In this document: piece by piece, positions 56,104 to 64,000 of the stretch
Layout of the letters: every line of letters begins with the position of its first letter
How positions within the stretch are numbered: position 1 is the stretch's first letter
Source: Plantibacter flavus
GTDB lineage: Bacteria; Actinomycetota; Actinomycetes; Actinomycetales; Microbacteriaceae
Assembly (NCBI RefSeq): GCF_900177615.1
Contig: NZ_FXAP01000001.1
Location: forward strand, 874,825-938,824
Length of the DNA stretch: 64,000 nt
Direction: 5' to 3'
Program-made: the position numbers and the translations under genes
Notes under the pieces: model-generated
Database searches by the model: none
Seen by the model: the letters and a program-made list of their open reading frames with translations, nothing else
What the model was told of the DNA's origin: nothing

Positions 56104-57156
56104 TCACGAACGCCTGCGGATCTCGTGGACGAGCAGCCACACGAGGTAACCGCCACCCACGATCACGGTGACGACCCCCACCGGCAGCGACGTCGGCAGC
56201 AGGTGCTGCGCGACGATGTCGGATGCCAGCAGCATGAGCGCACCGAGGAGGGCGGACGGCACCAGTGCGATGCCGGCGGTGCGGGTGATCCGCTGCGCGA
56301 TCTGCGGGGCGGCGAGGGCGACGAACGCGATGGGTCCGGCCGCGCCCGTGACGACAGCGGTGAGCGCGACGGCGCACGCCACGAGACCGAGCCGCGAACG
56401 TTCGACCCGCGATCCGAGGGCCTTCGCCGCGTCGTCGCCGAGCTCGAGCTGTCGGAGCGATCCGCCGAGCGGACCGAGGGCGATGATGACGGCGATGATC
56501 ACGACTGCGGCGGGGAGGAGTTGCGCCCAACCCACGCTGTTCAGCGAGCCGGCGCCCCACACGGTGGCGAGCATCGCGACTTCGAGCTTCGCCCTGAGTA
56601 CAAGGTAGGAGCTGAGCGCTTCGAGCATGGCGGAGATGCCGATGCCCACGACGATGAGACGGAAGCCCTGGACGCCTCGACGGTAGCTGAGGAGGTAGAC
56701 CAGCGCTGTGGCGATCAGCCCGCCGCCGATGGCGCCACCCGCGACGGCGGCCGACCCTGCGCCCGCGCCGATCACGATGATCACGATGAGACCGCCCGCG
56801 TACGACCCCGCGGTGAGCCCGATGATGTCGGGGCTTGCGAGCGGGTTGCGGGTGAGGGACTGGAAGATCGCACCGGAGAGCCCGAGGGCCCCGCCGAAGA
56901 GCAGCGCGGCGAGGACCCGTGGGAGGCGCCACTCGAGCACCACCGTCTGCACCAGACCGCCCGGCTGGCCGAGGAAGGTCGACGCCACCTCGTCGACCGA
57001 CAGGGGCAGATCGCCGAGGCACAGTGCGAGCAACGCCAGTGCGCAGAGGATTGCGCAGAACACGCCGCACACGACGATCGTGCGCACCCGGACACGGAGG
57101 GAGAGCGAGCGCCGACGCCACACGACCGTGCGCGGTCCCGTCTCGACGCCTGTCAC
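56104..57156 (-). CDS. FecCD-family siderophore permease (second)
   Basis: The 350-residue protein has about nine helices and the family motifs LFGGALGLSGAIFQSLTRNPLA and GAAGPIAFVALAAPQIAQRI, each shared with FecC/FecD/BtuC. GTG 57156 overlaps the first permease gene by GTGA, so the two form a heterodimer channel. The ATPase usually next in the operon is missing. Confidence 0.93.
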   Translation of the reverse strand: MTGVETGPRTVVWRRRSLSLRVRVRTIVVCGVFCAILCALALLALCLGDLPLSVDEVASTFLGQPGGLVQTVVLEWRLPRVLAALLFGGALGLSGAIFQSLTRNPLASPDIIGLTAGSYAGGLIVIIVIGAGAGSAAVAGGAIGGGLIATALVYLLSYRRGVQGFRLIVVGIGISAMLEALSSYLVLRAKLEVAMLATVWGAGSLNSVGWAQLLPAAVVIIAVIIALGPLGGSLRQLELGDDAAKALGSRVERSRLGLVACAVALTAVVTGAAGPIAFVALAAPQIAQRITRTAGIALVPSALLGALMLLASDIVAQHLLPTSLPVGVVTVIVGGGYLVWLLVHEIRRRS

Positions 57157-58160
57157 AGTGCGCTCGCCTTCGCGCGCCGCACGAGGTGGATCAGCACGGG
57201 CGCACCGATGAACGCGGTGACGATTCCGACCGGGACGTCACTCGGCCAGAGGATCACGCGACCGATCACGTCGGAGGTGAGCAGCACGGCCGGCGCGATC
57301 AGGATCGAGTACGCCACGATCCACCGCTGGTCGGGGCCGACGATCCAGCGCGCGATGTGGGGCACCATGAGGCCAACGAAGCCGACCGGTCCGGCGATCG
57401 CGGTCGCCGCACCCGCCAGCAGGGTGATCGCCACGACCGCGAGCACGCGGGTGGTCACGAGGCGCGTGCCGAGTGAGGAGGCGAGATCGTCGCCCAGCGC
57501 CAGGGCGTTCAGCGATCGAGCACTGAACAGTGCGATGACGACGCCCGCGACGACGAAGGGGAGCGCCGGCAGGATGACGTCGAAGCCGCGCTCGACGAAG
57601 GACCCGGCGTTCCACCCGCGGAGCTGCCTGAACGTGACCGGGTCGAGGAGCATCATCGCGGTCGTGATGCCGCTGAGTACCGCAGCAAGGGCGACGCCAG
57701 CGAGGGTCAGCCGGACCGGATCCGCGCCACCACGTCCTGCCGAGCCGATCACGTAGACGAGTGCCGTCACGACGAGGGCTCCCAGGAACGCGAACGGCAG
57801 GTACTGCACGGGTGTGCGTGCGCCGAGCAGGACACCGATCGCGACGAAGAGTGCCGCGCCCGCGTCGACGCCGAGGATGCCCGGATCACCGAGGGGATTT
57901 CGGGTGAGGCCCTGGATGAGTGCTCCCGAGACGCCGAGCCCGACACCGACGACGAGCCCGGCCACGGTGCGGGGGATCCGCAGATCGAGGACGACCAGAT
58001 CGGTGACGGAGCCATCGGGCGTCGTGAGTGCCCGCCAGACGTCGATCAGGCCCACGGGGTGGGACCCCACGAGGACGCTGAGCAGGATCGCGGTCGCGAG
58101 TGCCGCGACCGCGATGCCGAGCCCCAGCGAACGGCGCCCGCGAGGGGTGCGCGAGGTCAC
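57153..58160 (-). CDS. FecCD-family siderophore permease (first)
   Basis: The 335-residue protein has GVGLGVSGALIQGLTRNPLG and GPVGFVGLMVPHIARWI, the FecCD motifs. GTG 58160 follows the binding-protein stop after 7 bp. It forms the inner-membrane channel with its partner for ferric siderophores. Confidence 0.93.
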   Translation of the reverse strand: MTSRTPRGRRSLGLGIAVAALATAILLSVLVGSHPVGLIDVWRALTTPDGSVTDLVVLDLRIPRTVAGLVVGVGLGVSGALIQGLTRNPLGDPGILGVDAGAALFVAIGVLLGARTPVQYLPFAFLGALVVTALVYVIGSAGRGGADPVRLTLAGVALAAVLSGITTAMMLLDPVTFRQLRGWNAGSFVERGFDVILPALPFVVAGVVIALFSARSLNALALGDDLASSLGTRLVTTRVLAVVAITLLAGAATAIAGPVGFVGLMVPHIARWIVGPDQRWIVAYSILIAPAVLLTSDVIGRVILWPSDVPVGIVTAFIGAPVLIHLVRRAKASAL

Positions 58161-58167
58161 CGACGGG

Positions 58168-59235
58168 TCAGCCGTCGACGCTCTGCGGAGCTGTGCCGGC
58201 GACGGCGTCCACCAGGCGCGGCACCAGCTGCTCGAGGACGTACTTCTGGCTGAGTGGGGTGAGGAAGTAGATCGCGCCGGCGAGCTCGCCGTCGGTGAAG
58301 ACCGCGTGCCCGCCGGTCACGGCGTCGAGGCTCGAGGTGGTGCCGAATCCCAGCACCTCCTGGACGGCATCCGCTGACTCCGTGGCGAAGACGATCACGT
58401 CAGCATCGATGACGCCGACGTTCTCCGCGGCGATCTGCGCCTGTCCGCCCTCGCTCGGGACGTACTGCTGCAACCCGGGCGTGATCGTGAACCCGAGGTC
58501 CGTCAGGAAGTCGGTGTTGAGGCCGTCGGGGTAGACCCACAGGTTGCCGTCCCACGGCCCACCCTGCGAGAACGTCGCGGTGAGGCCCGCGAACTCCGGG
58601 TGCGCTGCTGCCGCCGCCGCATAGGCATCGTCGACGCCCGTGATGAGCGCCTCGCCTTCCGCCGACCGACCCACTGCCTGGGCGACCATCCTGGTCTGGT
58701 CCCGCCAGTCCGCGAAGTAGAGCCCCGCGCCCTCCTCATTGGTCACGGTCGGCGCGATCTCCGCGAGCTTCCCGTAGTTCTCCTCGGTCATGCCGGCGTT
58801 CGTCCCGATGATCAGGTCCGGCCGCAGTGACGCGATCTTCTCGTACTCGAACCCATCGGTCGTGCTGAGGACGGTCGGCTCGGCATCGCCCAGGAGATCC
58901 GTCGCCCACGGCCACACCGCATACGGCTGTTCGCCGTACCATTCCGTCGTCGCGATCGGTGTGACGCCGAGTTCGAGGAGGATGTCCTGCTCGGTCAGGC
59001 CGACCACGACGATCCGCTGCGGTTCCGACGGGATGACCGTCTCGCCGTATTCGTGCTCGATCGTCACCGGGAACGAGTCGCTGGGCTCGGTCGTGTAGTT
59101 CGGGTTCTCGGCGGTGGTCGACGCGGCGCTCGAGCAGGCGGAGAGCGCGACACCGACGAGGGCGAGAGCGCTCACCGCGGCAAGCAGGCGAGCGGTCCTC
59201 GCGCTCGGGGCGCGGTGGTGCTTCGGAACGATCAT
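58168..59235 (-). CDS. Siderophore-binding lipoprotein (FepB-like)
   Basis: The 355-residue protein has a lipobox LSAC with Cys34 after a hydrophobic signal, and a periplasmic-binding-protein (TroA/FecB) fold with RIVVVGLTEQDILLELG and DLIIGTNAG. ATG 59235 has GAAGGA 4-5 nt upstream; an in-frame ATG at 59247 lacks one. It delivers ferric siderophore to the two permeases. An iron box overlaps its promoter. Confidence 0.92.
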   Translation of the reverse strand: MIVPKHHRAPSARTARLLAAVSALALVGVALSACSSAASTTAENPNYTTEPSDSFPVTIEHEYGETVIPSEPQRIVVVGLTEQDILLELGVTPIATTEWYGEQPYAVWPWATDLLGDAEPTVLSTTDGFEYEKIASLRPDLIIGTNAGMTEENYGKLAEIAPTVTNEEGAGLYFADWRDQTRMVAQAVGRSAEGEALITGVDDAYAAAAAAHPEFAGLTATFSQGGPWDGNLWVYPDGLNTDFLTDLGFTITPGLQQYVPSEGGQAQIAAENVGVIDADVIVFATESADAVQEVLGFGTTSSLDAVTGGHAVFTDGELAGAIYFLTPLSQKYVLEQLVPRLVDAVAGTAPQSVDG

Positions 59236-59273
59236 GGGGTCCTTCATCGGTTCGGCTGGCGGGATGACGACAG

Positions 59274-59292
59274 TCAGGTTAGCCTTGCCTAA
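59274..59292. promoter_or_regulatory. DtxR/IdeR-type iron box
   Basis: TCAGGTTAGCCTTGCCTAA matches the consensus TTAGGTTAGSCTAACCTAA at 16 of 19 positions. On the minus strand it contains a TAACCT -10 hexamer for the binding-protein operon, so metal-bound regulator would block it. It also lies 54 bp before the AraC gene. Confidence 0.8.
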
Positions 59293-59346
59293 TCGCTTCG
59301 CGCTATCGCGCTGAGCGGACAGGACTTGTCGAATGGAGACAGCTGG

Positions 59347-60165
59347 ATGTCTGGTCGCGATCACTCGGACGGCGGGATCAAGCTCCTCGGCCCGCTGGAT
59401 GACGCCGAAGGGACATCGGGGGAGTTCCGGGTTTCCCGCTCGCGGGTCGACGCGACGACGCGGTTCGACGAGCACTCGCACCGCGAAGACCAACTCGCGT
59501 GGATGAGCTCCGGCTCGATGGAGGTGTCGGTCCTCGGCGATCGCCGGCGACTGCGGCGAGAGCATCTCGCCTGGATCCCCGCGGGGATGGTGCACGAGAT
59601 GAGCTTCAGCGAGCCCGGCGAGCTCATCAGCGTCTATGCCGACCCGATGCTGCGCCCCCAGGGCGGACGATGGAACGGCGCGCGGACCGTCCGGGTCGAC
59701 GAGCTGTCGGCAGCTCTGCTGGCCCACCTGCTCGACGCCGACCCGACCGGGCGCCGGCGATGGCGGTGCTGGTCGCTCCTGATCGACCTGCTCTCGGCTG
59801 CGGCTCGTGACGACGAGACGTTGGCCATGCCCCGTGAGCCGCGTGCGCGTGCCATCGCGTCGGCCCTGATGGCCGACCCCGCCGACCCGCGCGGGCTCGA
59901 CGATTGGGCGTCGGCGGCGGGCGTCAGCTCGAAGACGATCGGCCGGGCGTTCCTGGACGGAACAGGATGCACCTTCCGCGAGTGGCGGGTCCGCGTGCGC
60001 CTGCATGCCGCCGCGGGCATGCTCGGACGGGGTGCCGCCGTACAGGACGTCGCACCCGCGGTCGGCTACGAGTCGGTGAGCAGCTTCATCGGGGCGTTCC
60101 GCACCCGGTTCTCCGTGACCCCCGCCGTCTACGCCGTGCGTAGTCGGTCGGCGGAGGTCATCTGA
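59347..60165 (+). CDS. AraC-family regulator with cupin domain
   Basis: The 272-residue protein has an N-terminal cupin (HSHREDQLAWMSSGSMEV) and a C-terminal pair of AraC helix-turn-helices (WASAAGVSSKTIGRAFL and VQDVAPAVGYESVSSFIGAF). GGAG lies 9 nt before ATG 59347; a TTG at 59326 is an alternative. Divergent from the siderophore operon, it probably controls that operon with iron signalling through the shared box. Confidence 0.87.
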   Translation: MSGRDHSDGGIKLLGPLDDAEGTSGEFRVSRSRVDATTRFDEHSHREDQLAWMSSGSMEVSVLGDRRRLRREHLAWIPAGMVHEMSFSEPGELISVYADPMLRPQGGRWNGARTVRVDELSAALLAHLLDADPTGRRRWRCWSLLIDLLSAAARDDETLAMPREPRARAIASALMADPADPRGLDDWASAAGVSSKTIGRAFLDGTGCTFREWRVRVRLHAAAGMLGRGAAVQDVAPAVGYESVSSFIGAFRTRFSVTPAVYAVRSRSAEVI

Positions 60166-60245
60166 CGCGAAGTCGGATGCGGCTTCAGGCGATTTGGAGA
60201 GACCGACCGTCTCCATCGGTCTGGCCGGCGCCTCGTCTTCCGCTC

Positions 60246-60251
60246 TAGGGT
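60246..60251 (+). promoter_or_regulatory. Leaderless -10 element (TAGGGT)
   Basis: TAGGGT lies 6 nt before ATG 60258, without Shine-Dalgarno. Confidence 0.5.
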
Positions 60252-60257
60252 GGCCGT

Positions 60258-60584
60258 ATGGCCTTCCCGCAAGCACGGCGGTCGACCACCCGGTGGAGCC
60301 TGATTCTCCGGGTGATCGCCGGTGTCGTCGGCGCCGCGGCCGCGATCGTCTTGCTGCTGGCGATCTGGATGGTGGTGTCGAGCCGGTTCGGCTGGGACGA
60401 CCGCGACGTCCACGGCTACAGCCTGCTCTTCGGAACCCCGATTGCACTCTTCGCCGGGCTGGTCACGGCAGTCTCGTTACCGCTGGCGGTGCCGCCGGCG
60501 CACCGGAGCCGTACGCGGGCCGTGACCCTCGGAGTGCTCGCGGTGACCGTCGTGCTGCTCGTCATCGCGGTCGTCACCGCCTGA
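60258..60584 (+). CDS. Small membrane protein (three helices)
   Basis: The 108-residue protein has three hydrophobic helices (about 15-40, 55-75 and 86-107). No family is recognised. It is convergent with the PepSY gene, 39 bp between stops. Confidence 0.75.
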   Translation: MAFPQARRSTTRWSLILRVIAGVVGAAAAIVLLLAIWMVVSSRFGWDDRDVHGYSLLFGTPIALFAGLVTAVSLPLAVPPAHRSRTRAVTLGVLAVTVVLLVIAVVTA

Positions 60585-60623
60585 ATCCACCCAGCGCGAC
60601 CTCTCCTCATCGCTCCTCAGCGA

Positions 60624-62078
60624 TCACTCGATCTCGGCAGACCGTAGGCGGGTTCGGAGTCCGAGCAGGACGTCGACCACGACGAAGGCGGCGAGGCTGA
60701 GGCCGAGGAGCGGCAGGAGCGTCCCGATACCGGCCGCGACGATGAGGACCGCGACGATGCCCCACCAGGGTGCACGGCGGATCGCGCCGCGCGCTGGGGT
60801 GCGGCCGACGATGCGTCCAGGTCCGCGGGTCGGTCTGCGCTGCCACCACATGACGTAGCCCCAGACGACCATCGCGATGATCCCGGACGCGAGGGCGACG
60901 AGGAGGAGCTGGTTGGGGAGGCCGAACATGGAACCCATGTGGGTGTCGATGCCCCAGCGGGTGAGTTTCGCGGCGAGGTTGAAGTCCTTGAAGTCGACCC
61001 GGTCGGTGACCTGCATGGTCTGTCCGTCGATGGCGACCGCGTCGACTTCGGTCGGGAAGCTGCGCTGGATCTCCTGCACCACCCACGCGGTGCCGACGGT
61101 GGCCGGTGGCTTGATCTCGACGAGGCCCGTGTTGACGTTGACCTCCCGGGCGATGGACAGGACCGCGTCGAAGGTCGCTGGGTTGGCTGTCACCGCCGCG
61201 GTATCGGAGGTGGGAGCGGTGGCGCCCCCGTGGCCGGCATGCTCATCTGCCGCTGCGGATTCGCCGGAGAGGTCGGTGGTGACGGATGGGGTGGACCAGT
61301 CGAAGGCGGCGCGGAGGGTGCCGACGTTGCCGCCGCCGTACTGGGACCAGGTGATGCCGGTGGCGGACAGGAACAGTGCGCCGACGAGGAGCCAGATACC
61401 GGTCGAGGTGTGCCAGGAGAGGATGCGCCGGTACCCCTTGGCTCGGTTGTTCGGGCGGACGAAGTCCTTCTTGGTGCGGGCTTTGCGGATGCGGGCGATC
61501 CAGAGGCCGAGGCCGGCGAGGGCGATGACACCGAGCCAGGAGGCGGCGAGTTCGCTGTAGAGGCGTCCGACCTCGCCGAGGTGCAGGTTGCGGTGGAGCT
61601 GGTCGATCCAGGTGCGCAGCGGCAGTGCTCCGCTGGTGCCGTACGCGGTGAGGTCGCCGCGGATCTGGGCGGTGGCCGGGTCGACGAACACGGCCCGGGT
61701 CTCACTCTCTCCGAGTCCGGTTCCTGCGTACATGACCCGGGTGGTGTCGCCGGGGTTCGGTGCGGGGCGCACGGCGACGATGGTGTCCTGATCCTTGGTA
61801 TACGCGTTCGCAGCTTCGATCTGGTCCGCGAGCGGCAGATACTCGTCGGCCTCCGGCGCGTGGAGCTGCTCGGCGTACACGAGCTGCTCGAGTTGCGGGG
61901 TCAGGGCGTAGAGCGCACCGCTGGTCGCCGCGACGAGGATGAACGGTCCGACGAAGATCGCGGCGTAGAAGTGGAGGCGCAGCAGCAGTTGCGGGAACCA
62001 TCCACGGCTGCGGTTCGGTTTCGGGGGTGGTCCATCGGCGTGGGGTTCGTCCACTGGTGGCCGGGTCATGGTGGTCAT
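60624..62078 (-). CDS. PepSY-domain membrane protein (PepSY_TM)
   Basis: The 484-residue protein has four to five transmembrane helices and two PepSY-like extracellular parts (ADQIEAANAYTKDQD and FDAVLSIAREVNV), with HRNLHLGEVGRLYSELAASW and LSWHTSTGIWLL typical of PepSY_TM/PiuB-like proteins linked to iron or heme reduction. The start ATG 62078 has no clear ribosome site; an ATG three codons later is equally possible. It follows the Dyp peroxidase gene by 46 bp. Confidence 0.82.
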   Translation of the reverse strand: MTTMTRPPVDEPHADGPPPKPNRSRGWFPQLLLRLHFYAAIFVGPFILVAATSGALYALTPQLEQLVYAEQLHAPEADEYLPLADQIEAANAYTKDQDTIVAVRPAPNPGDTTRVMYAGTGLGESETRAVFVDPATAQIRGDLTAYGTSGALPLRTWIDQLHRNLHLGEVGRLYSELAASWLGVIALAGLGLWIARIRKARTKKDFVRPNNRAKGYRRILSWHTSTGIWLLVGALFLSATGITWSQYGGGNVGTLRAAFDWSTPSVTTDLSGESAAADEHAGHGGATAPTSDTAAVTANPATFDAVLSIAREVNVNTGLVEIKPPATVGTAWVVQEIQRSFPTEVDAVAIDGQTMQVTDRVDFKDFNLAAKLTRWGIDTHMGSMFGLPNQLLLVALASGIIAMVVWGYVMWWQRRPTRGPGRIVGRTPARGAIRRAPWWGIVAVLIVAAGIGTLLPLLGLSLAAFVVVDVLLGLRTRLRSAEIE

Positions 62079-62124
62079 GCGGTGCCCTATTCTGCGGTGC
62101 TGGTGTCGAAGGTGCGCGGGTGGG

Positions 62125-63363
62125 TCAGCTGAGGAGGGTGTCGCCGATGTAGCCGCCGTCCGTGCATCCGGGTGGGATCGCGAAGACGGCGGAACCGATC
62201 GGGGTGGTCCACTCGTTGAGGAGGTCGAGCTGGTCGAGGCGTTGTTGGATGGGCACGAATTGCTTGGTGACGTCGGCCTGGTAGGAGACGAACAGCAGCC
62301 CACTGTTGGAGATCTCGGAGCCGGTGGGTGCTTGATCGTAGTTGTAGCCGCGCCGGTAGATGCGCTCGGCAGTGTTCTCGGAGCGGGCCCTGCGGATGTG
62401 GGAGAACTCGGGGATAACGGGGAAGCCGATGCTCGTCTTGGCGTCGAAGTCAGGTTCGTCGTGCTCGTGGGTCCCGGTGAGTGGTGCGCCGTTGGCGAGC
62501 GTGCGTCCGACGGACTGCTCGCGGCCGCCGCGGTCGACACGGTCCCACTTGTCGAGGTTCATGCGGGTGCGGCGGAGCACGAAGCCCGTGCCTCCGGCGA
62601 GCCAGCCCTCGGTGTTCCAGACGAGTTCGGCGAAGTCGTCTCCGTCGGGAGCTGGGTTGGACGTGCCGTCGACCTGTCCGAAGAGGTTCCGCATGGTCGT
62701 GCCAGGCTTCTCGGATCCGTGCGCACGGCGGAAGCCGGTCTGGGTCCAGCGGACGGACGCGAAGCTGCGGGTGTCCTTCAGTAGCATCCGGGTCGCGTGG
62801 GCGACCGTGAAGGCGTCGTCGGCGGCGATCTGCAGGAGCAGGTCGCCGCCGTTCCAGGCCGGGTCGAGCTGGTCGATGGTGAACGCGGGGAGTGGGCCGA
62901 GCCAAACGGGCTTCGCTGACGCGTCCGCGGCGCGCGTGACGAACTCGGGTCCGAACCCGAAGGTGACCGTGAGCCGTGCCGGAACGGTGCCGAGCTCCGG
63001 TTCGGAGTCGGCCAGCGCGGGCAGACCCTGGGTGAGGCGGGCTGCGTCGTCGGTAAGGATCTGCATCATCCGCCGCAGGGCGTCACGACCGGTTTCCGGG
63101 TGCAGATCGAGGGCGATGAACGTCGCGTGGGCCTGCGGGGTGGTCGCGATGCCGGCCTGGTGGGTGCCGTAGAACGCGACGGTCTCCTCACCGTTCAACG
63201 CGGCTTCGGTCTCCGTCGTCGCGGGTGCGTCGCCGCCGCGGTTGAGTAAGGCGTCAGTACCGATGGCCGCCGCGGCACCGAAGCCGGCGACGGCCCCTCC
63301 GAAGAGGAGCCCTCGCCGGCTGACGCCAGACCGGCCCGGTTCGGGTGTCTGAGGTTCGGTCAC
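62125..63363 (-). CDS. Tat-exported Dyp-type peroxidase
   Basis: The 412-residue heme peroxidase has a twin-Arg signal (SRRGLLFGG, residues 15-23), the family motif GQVDGTSNP with catalytic Asp232, and proximal His322 in EFSHIRRAR. GTG 63363 overlaps the PCu(A)C gene by GTGA. It resembles DtpA and EfeB. Next to a copper chaperone it recalls the Streptomyces DtpA locus that supports copper-dependent oxidase maturation. Confidence 0.92.
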   Translation of the reverse strand: MTEPQTPEPGRSGVSRRGLLFGGAVAGFGAAAAIGTDALLNRGGDAPATTETEAALNGEETVAFYGTHQAGIATTPQAHATFIALDLHPETGRDALRRMMQILTDDAARLTQGLPALADSEPELGTVPARLTVTFGFGPEFVTRAADASAKPVWLGPLPAFTIDQLDPAWNGGDLLLQIAADDAFTVAHATRMLLKDTRSFASVRWTQTGFRRAHGSEKPGTTMRNLFGQVDGTSNPAPDGDDFAELVWNTEGWLAGGTGFVLRRTRMNLDKWDRVDRGGREQSVGRTLANGAPLTGTHEHDEPDFDAKTSIGFPVIPEFSHIRRARSENTAERIYRRGYNYDQAPTGSEISNSGLLFVSYQADVTKQFVPIQQRLDQLDLLNEWTTPIGSAVFAIPPGCTDGGYIGDTLLS

Positions 63364-63896
63364 TTGCTGTCGCCGCCCATGTCCATGTCCGTGTCGCCGC
63401 CCTCGTAGTTCTCGTTCGCGCCGGAGTAGTCCTTCGCCGGAACGGTGAACTCGTAGGTGGAGTCGTCGGAGAACGTGAGGGTGAAGGTGACCTCATCGCC
63501 CGCCTTGATCGGGTTCACGAGGTCCATGAGCATGATGTGGTTGCCGCCGGGTTCCAGGCTCAGGCTCTTGCCGGCCGGGATGGTGAATCCGCCGGACTTC
63601 TCGCGCATGACCATCTCACCGGACTCGTTCTCGACCGTCTCGTGCAGCTCGATCATGGTCGACGCCTTCGTGGTGGCGGAGACGACGGTGACGTCCTGGT
63701 CGCTGCTGTTCTCGAGTTCCCCGAATGCTGCGGACATGCCCTCGTCGGCGGCCTTGACCCAGCCGTTTTCGATGGCGACAGATTCGCCTGCCGGCTTCGT
63801 GTCGGCCGTGGTACTGGCGGCGGTGCTGCAGCCCGTCAGCGCGATGACGGCCGCGGCGGTGAGCGCGAGGAGCTTGCTGGTGGTGCGTGCGTGCAT
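63360..63896 (-). CDS. PCu(A)C-type copper chaperone lipoprotein
   Basis: The 178-residue protein has a lipobox with Cys23 (LTGC) and Cu(I) ligands His85, Met95 or Met97, His120 and Met122 (GNHIML), the PCu(A)C pattern. A Met/Asp tail (DTDMDMGG) may bind more copper. ATG 63896 follows GGAAAGG. It heads a three-gene minus-strand operon. Confidence 0.9.
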   Translation of the reverse strand: MHARTTSKLLALTAAAVIALTGCSTAASTTADTKPAGESVAIENGWVKAADEGMSAAFGELENSSDQDVTVVSATTKASTMIELHETVENESGEMVMREKSGGFTIPAGKSLSLEPGGNHIMLMDLVNPIKAGDEVTFTLTFSDDSTYEFTVPAKDYSGANENYEGGDTDMDMGGDSK

Positions 63897-64000
63897 GGTG
63901 ATGCCTTTCCTGGTGGGGTGCTGCTGGATGGGATGGTGGAAGGTCGGCGGGGTATCGGTCATCGGGATCTCGTTCCGGCGGTGGTGCCCGGTCGACGTTT
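63897..64000. other. Upstream region of the copper operon at the window edge
   Basis: The last 104 bp hold the GGAAAGG ribosome site of the copper chaperone gene. An in-frame extension has no ribosome site. No other gene is visible before the edge. Confidence 0.4.

Noticed and set aside
59326-59346. TTG 59326 as start of the AraC regulator
   Set aside because: ATG 59347 has GGAG 9 nt upstream; the TTG has none. It is kept only as an alternative.

Overview
This 64 kb window comes from a high-GC actinobacterial chromosome, most likely of the family Microbacteriaceae; the genus cannot be set from the sequence alone. The evidence is the gene order: hemW-hrcA-dnaJ-rsmE-HIT-phoH-ybeY-CBS-era, recO-uppS, dusB-dgt-dnaG, and aceE-fasR-fabD-fabH-acpP-fabF beside DUF3145. 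Genes are tightly packed, and many join through ATGA, GTGA or TGATG overlaps. At about 14 genes a TAnnnT-like -10 hexamer sits only 5-8 nt before the start codon, so leaderless transcription appears common here.

Layout. (1) 1-9.4 kb: a housekeeping block with hemW, a DUF4870 membrane protein, hrcA-dnaJ behind a degenerate CIRCE operator, rsmE, HIT, phoH, ybeY, a CNNM/CBS protein and era. (2) 9.5-13.4 kb: a membrane esterase overlapping an MprF-like DUF2156 aminoacyl-lipid synthase. (3) 13.4-15.3 kb: leuA behind a 14-codon leader peptide with four consecutive Leu codons and a hairpin, a leucine attenuator. (4) 15.4-20.2 kb: a NarL-type two-component pair, a MacB-like ABC/FtsX pair and a TRIC-family protein. 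(5) 20.3-28.6 kb: recO-uppS, a DsbA-like protein with a coupled 49-residue protein, a YbaK-like deacylase, dusB-dgt, dnaG and a lone ABC ATPase. (6) 28.6-34.1 kb: tRNA-Asn, def, a DMT transporter, a GT4 glycosyltransferase, tRNA-Met followed by a long palindrome and a 21-bp tandem array, a ROK kinase lacking its zinc motif, and DUF3145. (7) 34.1-41.9 kb, minus strand: the pyruvate dehydrogenase E1 and type II fatty acid synthesis block with its regulator FasR. (8) 42.0-44.0 kb: a peroxiredoxin and folA-thyA.

(9) 44.1-50.7 kb looks accessory: tRNA-Val, about 630 bp without a gene, an osmC-ACT-arsR operon, a small membrane protein, an isochorismatase-like hydrolase, a Tat-exported PHP-type protein, an LALTG surface protein and a broken SGNH hydrolase gene. 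(10) 50.7-55.9 kb: an acyltransferase, an OmpR-type two-component system and an ABC exporter. (11) 56.1-60.2 kb: a siderophore uptake set (two FecCD permeases and a binding lipoprotein, no ATPase) divergent from an AraC regulator across a DtxR/IdeR-type iron box. (12) 60.3-64 kb: a small membrane protein, then PCu(A)C copper chaperone, Dyp peroxidase and PepSY protein genes on the minus strand.

No transposase, integrase, CRISPR array, rRNA or phage gene was seen. The least expected items are the ROK kinase without zinc ligands, the leucine attenuator, the CX4C mini-protein coupled to dsbA, the palindrome plus 21-bp array behind tRNA-Met, the candidate FasR operator, and the osmC-ACT-arsR operon.
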